Of a stretch of DNA of 5,922 nucleotides, positions 1 through 5,841 are shown piece by piece. Origin of the DNA: JALYUA01 sp038229875. GTDB taxonomy: Bacteria; Acidobacteriota; Thermoanaerobaculia; UBA5066; Gp7-AA6. The notes below the pieces were generated by a model that had not been told where the DNA came from, did not search any database, and saw nothing but the letters and a program-made list of their open reading frames with translations. The position numbers and the translations under genes are program-made. Position 1 is the stretch's first letter; every line of letters begins with the position of its first letter. The DNA is taken from assembly GCA_038229875.1 (NCBI GenBank), contig JBBROA010000176.1:1-5922 (forward strand). Direction: 5' to 3'.

Positions 1-532
1 CACCCTTGACGCGGGTGGTTTATCACCGAGTGCGGAGTGTCGACGATGGAAATTGTAGTAGTGAAGCCACCGGGGCAGAGCAGAGCGTCGGCGAGCGGAG
101 GAAGTGTAGGGACGCCTGTAGGCCCATTCGCGCAGCATGGTCTGAATGAACCGTTCGGCTTTGCCGTTGGTCTGAGAGCGGTAGGAGGGAGTGAAGCTCT
201 GGCGGATCGAGAGGCGCGCGCAGAGGGCGCGCATCAGGTGGGACTTGAAGACCTTGCCGTTGTCGGTCAGAAGGCGTTTTGGTTGGATGCCTCGGGCCTG
301 ATACCAGGCGACGGCTCTTTCCAGGAAAGCGGCGGCACTTTCCTTGTCTTCCGCCCGAAGGGGCTCGACGTAGCTCAAGCGTGAGTGATCGTCGGCAAGA
401 ACGGTCCTGGAGTCCCGCCAGGTCCTCCTGCCGATATCGACTCAGCCAACAGGCCACCCGCCGAACACTCAGGCGTCTCACCAATAGCTCTCGACTTTGT
501 GGGGTCGTCTTTGCTCTGCTATGCAGGTTCAT
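1..532 (-). pseudogene. IS481-family transposase remnant, internally deleted, runs off left edge
   Basis: Two pieces in different frames make up a decayed DDE transposase. From the ATG at 532, with GGAGG 5 nt upstream (542-538), the N-terminal piece reads 'MNLHSRAKTTPQSRELLVRR', the typical IS481 start. It then jumps to the end of the helix-turn-helix region ('VACWLSRYRQEDLAGLQDRS'), so roughly 20 residues are missing. Near 396-402 the homology shifts to another frame at 'ADDHSRLSYVEPL' and continues to the left edge. That piece has 'RLLTDNG' (catalytic Asp at 264-262), 'QTNGKAERFIQTMLREWA' (Glu at 156-154, a D-35-E spacing) and 'HRRHSALGDKPPASRV'. The segment with the first catalytic Asp and about 100 or more residues are lost, so it cannot be active. 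The usual family length is about 300-350 aa against about 177 codons here. The true C-terminus and far inverted repeat are outside the window. Confidence 0.85.
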
Positions 533-617
533 CCGGGCCTCCAGGTCGATGAGTTGTCGGCTCGCACCAACAGCTTCCCACCGCTGAGCCCGGGTGAATA
601 ACCTCTTGAACCTTTAC

Positions 618-3287
618 TTAGCGCGAGGGCTCGAGGCGCAGGTCGATCCCATCCAGGATCGTCCCCGTGGGCTCGATGACGACGGGGCGCGGCGGCGGCG
701 CGGAAAGCTTCAGACGCTCCGCCTGGGCCGGAGAGATTCGGAGGGTATAGCGGCCGGGGACGATGCGGGTCAGATCGTAGAAGCCGTCGTACGCCGTGCG
801 GGCCTCGGAGACCACGGACCCCCCCTCGCTGATCAGTTGGACCAGGACCCCGGAGACCTCGCGCGTCTCGCCGTCGCGCTGCACGCGCACTGTCCCGGTA
901 ATCTCCCCGGACACCAGGATCGGGAAATCCACCAGAGTCACGTGCCCCGGCCGCGGGACGAATCGAACTCCGGGTTTTTCCGGCACCGCCATCGGATCTT
1001 CGAGCGAAGCCCCCGCGACGGTGAGGTCGATCGGCTGATACACGGGAAGACCCGTCAGGAGAGCCAGGCCGTCCGGGCCGGTCGTCACGTCGGACGAAGC
1101 GCGCGTCGCGAAGAACCCGACGCTTTCGATCGGCTTCTCGCCCGGGTCCCGCACGCCGTTGCCGTTGGAGTCCAGGTACACGAGAGGCGCGACGGCGCCC
1201 GACCCGGCGAGGCTTCGCGCCTGAGTCCGCCACCGGCCGGAGCGCGGGTCGCGCGCGATGCTCACATTCAATGTGAGCGCGGCCGTCCAACCGCCGGGTC
1301 TCGCGTAGTCGACGTTCACGCCGAACCCGAAGGGACCCTCCGAGCGATTCACGCTCGCGAGCAGGTGCGTCTGGTGCCCGGCGACGCTTCGGAGCACACC
1401 GACCTGGGCGTAGTACGCGGGGAAGATTCTTTCGGCGGTCAGCGAGACACTCGAGATCTCGGTTCGAGGCTTCACGGAGTAGATAAGCTCTCCGCGAACG
1501 CCGTAGCTGCGGACGAACCTGCTCACGAGGAGATCGCCGATGGCGGAGTCTTCCAGGAGACGCCGCGCGCCGCCCCGGGAGAATGTCCAGTCGAGCAGGT
1601 GAGAGATCGCGAAGCCGCGGTAGAAGCCGGAGAGACGGCCCGACACGTGATCGATGGACTCGCCTGTCGCGAGGCGGTCCTCGGTGAAGTCGATCACGGC
1701 CGGGACTCCCGAAGAGCGCCCCGCCGGAATCGTGCCGTCCAGGCGCAGGCTCGCCCGGCTGCGGATCTCTCCGTAGATCGGCCGGAAGGTCTCGCTCGTA
1801 AATCCGCTGCCAAGGCCCGTATACCGGGCGGTGACGCCCACGGGTCCCAGGCGGGTCTGAACGGCGCCGCTCGCCGCGAAGCCCCCCGTGCGATCGACGA
1901 CCACCTCCGCGTTTGCAAAGAGAAAGTCCGAGTATCCGCGCAGCGCGAGACGGCCGTAGTCGTGGCGGACTTCGCGCTCGAGCTCGACGGAAGAGAGATC
2001 GAGAGACGCGCTCAAGCGGCGCGATATGCCGAAGTCGAAGTCGAGCTGGCCGCGTCGCGTCGATCCGCGCGGGTCGTTGCCGACGATGCGGTAGTAGAGA
2101 GCGCCCGCGGGCGTCAGCGACTCGGCGATGTTGAAGCGGGCCGTCTCTTCCCGGCGCTGCCCCTGCGGCCCGTAGAAGACGAGCCGGAACTCGTTCAATC
2201 CGAAGACGAGAGGCACGTTGTCGAACTCGTAGAGGCCGTCCGGCCGTGACTGGTGGAATCCAATCAACGCCCGGTTCTGGTAGAGCTCGACCTCCCATCC
2301 CTGGGGAAGTTCACCCCGGAACGTGTGCCGGTCGAACTGGCTCTGGAGCTGGAGCGGGTAGTTCGACAGGACGGCGCCCGGTCCGGAGCGCGGCAGCGAG
2401 ATGAGCTCGAGGCCGGGGAAGAGGATGTCCCCCGCCGCGTACTCGGTCGCGCGCAGAGGTCCGAGAAGGCTTCGCCCCGGGTCGCGCCGGCCGATTGTGG
2501 CACGCGCGTCCGTCAGGCCGTGCTGGTCGCCGAAGACGTAGGCGCTCGCCTCGTGGAAGAGGAGGTCACCCGACAGGAACGTGGAGTACTGGAAGACCCG
2601 CGAGCTCTCGCCCCCGGAGTTCGCGATCGTGGCGCGAAGCGTCTGATCGAGAAACGGGACGTCCAGGAGGTTGTAGGGATTCGGGGTCGGCGGGTACTGC
2701 GGGCCGGCGTAGCCCAGGCTCGACATCTCCTTCAATGCCTTCTGCTCGCGCTCCTGCCGCTTCTGGATCGGCAGGGGCTCCCGCGGCCGCACGGTGATGA
2801 GAAGCGAAGAGAAATCGACCGTCAGATCGACGGGAAACCACTGCGCGAAGAGGAGCGTATCGACGTAAATGTCGTCCTGATGCAGCTCGACGCGGGATGG
2901 GTCGAAGGCCCCTGGTCTGCCCTCAACCACGACACGGCGACCGGGCACATCGAGCGAGAACCTGCGATTCTCGGCGACAAAAAATCCCGAAGCTCCCCCG
3001 GAGGAGACGTCGACCGTCACGGCGAAGTCGAGCGCGCGGCACAGCTCTCCCAGGGGCGCCAGGACGCCCCCTTTGATCGGATATGCGGGCATCGCCTCGA
3101 CTAAGACCGCGTGGGCGAGGCGCACGTCGAAGAGAAGGAGGTCGGACTCGGGCCGCTGGGCATATACGGGCCGGGCAGAGGCGCCGGTCTCCTGCGCTGC
3201 GACGGACGCTCCCATCGAGAAAAGGAGAAGCGCCGCGAAGAGCATGGATGCCGGCAGCCGAAGCGAGCGATGCCCCGCGGTGGCCAA
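618..3287 (-). CDS. Usher-like outer-membrane beta-barrel protein, 889 aa
   Basis: Predicted outer-membrane assembly platform for the fibre encoded by this cluster. The TTG start at 3287 directly follows the chaperone TAA and gives a good signal peptide (His/Arg n-region, hydrophobic 14-30, cleavage near ASVAAQ). The internal ATG at 3245 would remove the charged n-region. Residues 65-168 look like a paired small beta-domain ('GGVLAPLGELCRALDFAV', then 'DDIYVDTLLFAQWFPVDL'), reminiscent of copper-amine-oxidase-N/stalk repeats. A basic stretch follows (PLPIQKRQEREQKA, 171-184). Residues 320-387 hold a plug-like segment with 'GWEVELYQNRALIGFHQS', 'DGLYEFDNVPLVFGLNEFRL' and 'VFYGPQGQRRE'. About 390-690 alternates strands and turns as a barrel would. 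The C-terminus has a calcium-loop-like 'DSNGNGVRDPGE' (706-717) and a carboxypeptidase-regulatory-like domain (about 794-850, 'AYDGFYDLTRIVPGRYTLRI'). No classical PapC N-terminal motif is visible, so usher function rests on layout, length and context. Confidence 0.72.
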   Translation of the reverse strand: MATAGHRSLRLPASMLFAALLLFSMGASVAAQETGASARPVYAQRPESDLLLFDVRLAHAVLVEAMPAYPIKGGVLAPLGELCRALDFAVTVDVSSGGASGFFVAENRRFSLDVPGRRVVVEGRPGAFDPSRVELHQDDIYVDTLLFAQWFPVDLTVDFSSLLITVRPREPLPIQKRQEREQKALKEMSSLGYAGPQYPPTPNPYNLLDVPFLDQTLRATIANSGGESSRVFQYSTFLSGDLLFHEASAYVFGDQHGLTDARATIGRRDPGRSLLGPLRATEYAAGDILFPGLELISLPRSGPGAVLSNYPLQLQSQFDRHTFRGELPQGWEVELYQNRALIGFHQSRPDGLYEFDNVPLVFGLNEFRLVFYGPQGQRREETARFNIAESLTPAGALYYRIVGNDPRGSTRRGQLDFDFGISRRLSASLDLSSVELEREVRHDYGRLALRGYSDFLFANAEVVVDRTGGFAASGAVQTRLGPVGVTARYTGLGSGFTSETFRPIYGEIRSRASLRLDGTIPAGRSSGVPAVIDFTEDRLATGESIDHVSGRLSGFYRGFAISHLLDWTFSRGGARRLLEDSAIGDLLVSRFVRSYGVRGELIYSVKPRTEISSVSLTAERIFPAYYAQVGVLRSVAGHQTHLLASVNRSEGPFGFGVNVDYARPGGWTAALTLNVSIARDPRSGRWRTQARSLAGSGAVAPLVYLDSNGNGVRDPGEKPIESVGFFATRASSDVTTGPDGLALLTGLPVYQPIDLTVAGASLEDPMAVPEKPGVRFVPRPGHVTLVDFPILVSGEITGTVRVQRDGETREVSGVLVQLISEGGSVVSEARTAYDGFYDLTRIVPGRYTLRISPAQAERLKLSAPPPRPVVIEPTGTILDGIDLRLEPSR

Positions 3288-4295
3288 TTAGGGCAGGGTC
3301 GTCTCCGCCGAGGCGAGGACATCCCCGTTCTGTTCCGCGCGAGCGTAGGAGATCTTGAGCCGCCCTCGCACGAGGGCGAGGCCCGGCGGCGCCTGCAGCG
3401 GGATCCGCACGAGACGCTCGGAGTTCGGCGTGTAGACCGCGACTCCGTTGAGCACAGCGACCACCTGCTCCTTGCCCGACGCCGGGGCGAAGAGCACGCG
3501 CAGATTGCCGTAGACGGATTCGTTCCCCTCCCGCCGGATCTTCATCTCGAGGCTCGGCGGATCGCCCGGCTTCTCCGGTGCGCGCACCCCGATGTCCGCG
3601 AGCGAGGCCTTCGCGGAGGTGACGCCGCTGCGGACGATCACCGGGATGGACACACCGTAGATGGGGGTCAACCGGATGCTGTAACCCGTTTTCTCTTCCG
3701 ATGATTCGACCGAGGTCTCGGGCTGGGAGTTCTCGGGCGGCACGGCGCGAAAGAGCAGGTGCGAGCGGTATTCTCCGGCGGCAAGGCCTTCCGGCTTGCG
3801 GACCTGTAGGCGAATCGTCTGCGCGACGTTCGGATCGAGAGTGACCTGGCGGGGCGAATAGCGCACGAGCGGGTCGGCGAAGAGATCGCCGGGTTCCGGC
3901 TTCTCGATCTCCTTCAGGTCGCCGGTCTCGGTCATGCGCAGGTGCGTAAACGAGATCCGATAGGTCGCCGTCTGTTTGCCGATGTTCAAGAGCGTCAGCT
4001 CCGCGGCCCGGGTCCGTCCTTCGAAGACGAGACGGGTCGGAGCGACGAGGAGATCGCCCAGCCCCGGAAGATCCGCGGCGGCGGCGGGAGCGGGGCCGGC
4101 CGGCGCCGGCGCTTGTGGTTGTGCTTGTGCTTGTGCTTGTGCTTGTGCTTGTGTCTGCCCCGCCGCGGGCGAGGCGCTGAAAAAGAGCATCCCGCCCGGC
4201 GCAAGCGACCAGAGAACGAGGACAAGGCCGGCGACCGCGCGAGCCCGCGCGCGCGACGCCGTTGCTCCGGCCGGGAAGCAGACAAAAGAGCTCAT
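3288..4295 (-). CDS. PapD-like periplasmic pilus chaperone, 335 aa
   Basis: Predicted to bind secreted fibre subunits in the periplasm and deliver them to the usher. Residues 1-46 look like a long Sec signal peptide: Arg-rich 15-19, hydrophobic 21-40, cleavage around SPAAG. A low-complexity linker (about 47-76: repeated Gln-Ala, then Pro-Ala) follows. The N-terminal Ig-like domain spans about 80-225: 'APTRLVFEGRTRAAELTLLN' (85-104), with R88 or R94 candidates for the conserved chaperone Arg; 'YSPRQVTLDPNVAQTIRLQV' (146-165), the stretch before the usual subunit-binding strand; 'GEYRSHLLFRAVPP' (174-187); and 'YGVSIPVIVRSG' (213-224). The C-terminal beta-domain (about 240-335) carries 'REGNESVYGNLRV' and 'VAVYTPNSERLVRIPL'. 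It is longer than classical PapD/FimC proteins (about 230-250 aa) because of the leader, linker and extended loops. It belongs to the COG3121-like chaperones seen beside DUF4402 genes. The next gene starts directly after its TAA in the same frame. Confidence 0.85.
   Translation of the reverse strand: MSSFVCFPAGATASRARARAVAGLVLVLWSLAPGGMLFFSASPAAGQTQAQAQAQAQAQPQAPAPAGPAPAAAADLPGLGDLLVAPTRLVFEGRTRAAELTLLNIGKQTATYRISFTHLRMTETGDLKEIEKPEPGDLFADPLVRYSPRQVTLDPNVAQTIRLQVRKPEGLAAGEYRSHLLFRAVPPENSQPETSVESSEEKTGYSIRLTPIYGVSIPVIVRSGVTSAKASLADIGVRAPEKPGDPPSLEMKIRREGNESVYGNLRVLFAPASGKEQVVAVLNGVAVYTPNSERLVRIPLQAPPGLALVRGRLKISYARAEQNGDVLASAETTLP
4111..4152. repeat. Hexanucleotide tandem repeat (GCTTGT, seven units) encoding Gln-Ala
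   Basis: Seven consecutive 6-bp units on the plus strand, six exact GCTTGT and one variant GGTTGT (4117-4122). On the minus strand they read CAAGCA, that is Gln-Ala, inside the chaperone's linker just after the predicted signal-peptide cleavage site. The unit is a multiple of three, so slippage would change linker length by two residues without breaking the frame. Confidence 0.85.
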
Positions 4296-4302
4296 GGAGT
4301 TT

Positions 4303-4307
4303 TCCTC
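4303..4307 (-). promoter_or_regulatory. Ribosome binding site fixing the chaperone start
   Basis: GAGGA on the minus strand lies 7 nt before the ATG at 4295-4293. The frame stays open upstream to about 4412, but that extension reads through the inverted-repeat arm, lacks signal-peptide character, and is not needed. This site argues for the 335-aa form. Confidence 0.65.
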
Positions 4308-4349
4308 ATTATCGCCGCTCGAGCCAAACGGGGCAACGCAAGAGCCAAA

Positions 4350-4621
4350 CAGCCCGTGGAAAAAGGGATGCGGGTGTCGCGTCCGGCCTTTTGCAATCGG
4401 CGACAAGGGCAAGGGAGACTTTCGTCATGCATTTTGTGGAAGGTCTCTTCGTGGCGTAACGCCGGGCAAAAGCCCGTCCGCCCTGCGGGTTGCGGCGGCG
4501 CGGGGCCGTCTGCATCGTTGCCGCTCCTCCCCGATGCGAACAACATCGCCTTCGTCGCGTCGCCTCCCAGCCGGCCCCGCGGCGCTCGCAACGCCATCCC
4601 ACACCCTTTTTCCACGGGCTG
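4350..4621. repeat. 272-bp non-coding element bounded by perfect 18-bp inverted repeats
   Basis: The left arm CAGCCCGTGGAAAAAGGG (4350-4367) is exactly repeated in inverted orientation at 4604-4621, with 236 bp between. Similarity extends inward with a 1-nt offset (TGCGGG against TGTGGG). The right arm abuts the stop codon of the 185-aa gene. The element fills most of the 326-bp gap (4296-4621) between the subunit genes and the chaperone. Its interior has small hairpins, for example CGGGC-AAAA-GCCCG at 4463-4476, and no convincing gene or terminator with a T-run. It may be a MITE-like or REP-like interspersed element. I see no target-site duplication in the immediate flanks, so transposition is unproven. 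Confidence 0.6.
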
Positions 4622-5179
4622 CTAAGACTGGTTGACGGTGACCGTGAAGGTGCCGACGTAGTTTCCCGCCCGCTGGCCCGGCTCGACGTGGAGCGTCGCG
4701 CCGACGAGAAGCGTGTAGGGCGAACCCGTACAGCCGGAGGCAGACGCGCCCGCGCCGCAATCCTGCCGGACGTTGCTGCGGAAGCCGTCCACCCTCATAC
4801 TTTCGCTGCCCCCGATCCGCTGGATCGTGATCGCAGGCGGCAGCACGACAGTGAAGTGCACGGGGCCGCCCGCGTGGGAGGAGACGGCAAACTCGGCGGC
4901 CGAGAACGCCGCGCCGGCGAGCGCGACTCCGCCGCTCGACGTCCGGGAAGCGCCCGAGCCCGATTCGAGAACGTTCAGCTCGACGGTCCCCGCCGCGGAG
5001 CTCGGTCGAAACTCGCCGAGCACCAGATCCTGAGACTTCTGAACGGACACCGCGGAAACGATCGAAGCTCCGACGGAAGCCTGACCCGCAAACGAGTTCT
5101 GTTGCGCCGCCGCCGCGTCCGCGCCGAGGGCGGCGAAGGCGAGGGCGACGAACGCCCGGGTCGCGCGAACACCCTTCAC
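4622..5179 (-). CDS. DUF4402-type secreted pilin-like protein, 185 aa
   Basis: Second complete member of the subunit family. The start is a GTG at 5179-5177 overlapping the TGA of the preceding gene (5178-5176) in a GTGA arrangement, which suggests translational coupling; I see no strong independent ribosome site. Residues 1-25 are a Sec signal peptide (K2, R5, R8, hydrophobic 9-20, cleavage after the Ala run before QQ). Family landmarks: 'LVLGEFRP' (52-59), 'SSGGVALAG' (81-89), 'FTVVLPPAITI' (109-119), 'GGSESMRVDGF' (123-133), then 'LLVGATLHV' (157-165) and the tail NYVGTFTVTVNQS. Unlike its neighbour it has no early Cys. Its only two, C141 and C150, are close together in a loop just before the last strands, so any disulfide would be local. 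It may be a tip, adaptor or minor subunit, but this is speculation. The TAG stop (4624-4622) is immediately followed by an 18-bp inverted repeat. Confidence 0.84.
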   Translation of the reverse strand: MKGVRATRAFVALAFAALGADAAAAQQNSFAGQASVGASIVSAVSVQKSQDLVLGEFRPSSAAGTVELNVLESGSGASRTSSGGVALAGAAFSAAEFAVSSHAGGPVHFTVVLPPAITIQRIGGSESMRVDGFRSNVRQDCGAGASASGCTGSPYTLLVGATLHVEPGQRAGNYVGTFTVTVNQS

Positions 5180-5682
5180 TGGCGCGCCACCGTCACGGCG
5201 AAAGCCCCTGAGTAGAAGCCCTGCGCCTGGTTGGCTCCGACGTGGAGCGTGCCGCCGACCGTGATCGTCGTGGGCGTCGCCGTGTCTCCGGAGACTCTTC
5301 CGGCCGGATTTACGGTGAATGCGTCGACGGTCATCGTCGCCCCGCCCGAGTTCGCGATCGTGATGGCGCCCGCGGGCAGGATCACGTCGAATTTCTTCGG
5401 GCCTGCGTTGCCGCAGAGGAGGACGGCGAAGGCCCCGGCATTGAACGCGCCCCCGGCCGCCACGACACCTCCCGTCACCGTCCGAGCGCCCGTCGAGGCG
5501 TCGATGACGGCCGTCCCGGCGGACGCTGTGGCGATCAACTGCCCGAATCGCAGCTCCGCGGTACGCGCGATCGCGATGCTGGGGTCATCCGAGGCATTGC
5601 AGGTCTGAGCCCGAGCGAGGGCCGGAAAGCCGAGAACCGCCGCTAGCAGGCTCGCACCTCCCGCCCAGAGCTTCCGTGTCAT
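5176..5682 (-). CDS. DUF4402-type secreted pilin-like protein, 168 aa
   Basis: Likely a structural subunit of a surface fibre or a related secreted beta-sandwich protein. The ATG at 5682 has a Shine-Dalgarno match 8 nt upstream. Residues 1-26 form a Sec signal peptide: R3 and K4, a hydrophobic core from about residue 6 to 22, and a cleavage site after ALARA (25) or the following Gln. The mature part has the DUF4402 pattern: 'ELRFGQL' near 43-49, a Gly/Thr/Val-rich strand region with TVTGGV (68-73), 'FDVILPAG' (98-105), 'GGATMTVDAF' (113-122), and the tail TLHVGANQ...GFYSGAFAVTV. Two Cys, C28 at the mature N-terminus and C90, could form a disulfide as in classical pilins. It is flanked on both sides by paralogues and followed by a chaperone and an usher-like gene. 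Its stop overlaps the next start by 4 nt, so they are probably co-translated. Family assignment comes from memory of the motif; fibre function is inferred from context. Confidence 0.85.
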   Translation of the reverse strand: MTRKLWAGGASLLAAVLGFPALARAQTCNASDDPSIAIARTAELRFGQLIATASAGTAVIDASTGARTVTGGVVAAGGAFNAGAFAVLLCGNAGPKKFDVILPAGAITIANSGGATMTVDAFTVNPAGRVSGDTATPTTITVGGTLHVGANQAQGFYSGAFAVTVARQ

Positions 5683-5690
5683 CTTTTGTA

Positions 5691-5696
5691 CCCTTC
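5691..5696 (-). promoter_or_regulatory. Ribosome binding site of the 168-aa DUF4402 gene
   Basis: GAAGGG on the minus strand sits 8 nt before the ATG at 5682-5680. It supports this start, as does the signal peptide beginning immediately at that Met. Confidence 0.55.
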
Positions 5697-5792
5697 AGGA
5701 ACCAGGGTTGAAAATCAAACCGGGCCGGGTGAGTGCGCTCTCGATTGTCCGCGCGAGGGATCGGTATCCTCACCGCGCCACCCCTGTCGCGC

Positions 5793-5818
5793 CGAGGGAC
5801 TGCCCGCGCAGCCCCTCG
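5793..5818 (-). other. GC-rich hairpin between two pilin-like genes
   Basis: CGAGGG (5793-5798) pairs with CCCTCG (5813-5818). After one mismatched pair (5799/5812), CTGC (5800-5803) pairs with GCAG (5808-5811), around a 4-nt loop. In the transcript it lies 23 nt after the stop of the upstream DUF4402 gene. No T-run follows on the minus strand, so it is not a canonical intrinsic terminator. It could cap the 3' end of the upstream mRNA or attenuate read-through into the downstream genes; this is inference. The rest of the 159-bp gap (5683-5841) shows no clear promoter. Confidence 0.4.
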
Positions 5819-5841
5819 ACACCCGGAGTGGCCGGCCCGAT

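Noticed and set aside
593..617. Possible IS481 terminal repeat near the usher stop
   Set aside because: The far end of the element is outside the window, so no inverted-repeat partner can be compared and the boundary cannot be fixed.
594..2249. Long plus-strand open frame (551 codons) opposite the usher-like gene
   Set aside because: Its product is Arg/Ala/Glu-rich without recognisable motifs, and it lies wholly antisense to a gene with clear signal peptide and domains. High GC content readily creates such antisense frames.
529..2298. Minus-strand 589-codon open frame in another frame of the usher-like gene
   Set aside because: Extremely Arg-rich and overlaps the supported frame completely; a GC-driven shadow.
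2253..3104. Plus-strand 283-codon open frame
   Set aside because: Antisense to the usher N-terminal half; composition is typical of a reverse-frame shadow, with no ribosome site or motif recognised.
4308..4336. Promoter-like pair TTGCCC-17 bp-GATAAT upstream of the chaperone
   Set aside because: Spacing and match are fair, but the implied transcript start would be only a few bases before the ATG and would exclude the GAGGA ribosome site. Not reported as a promoter without further support.
4296..4412. N-terminal extension of the chaperone to an upstream start
   Set aside because: The extra 39 residues read through the inverted-repeat arm and lack signal-peptide features, whereas the ATG at 4295 has a good ribosome site and begins a plausible leader.
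5706..5721. AT-rich imperfect palindrome GGTTGAAAATCAAACC upstream of the 168-aa gene
   Set aside because: Only six pairs with a bulge; too weak and too short to call an operator or terminator.
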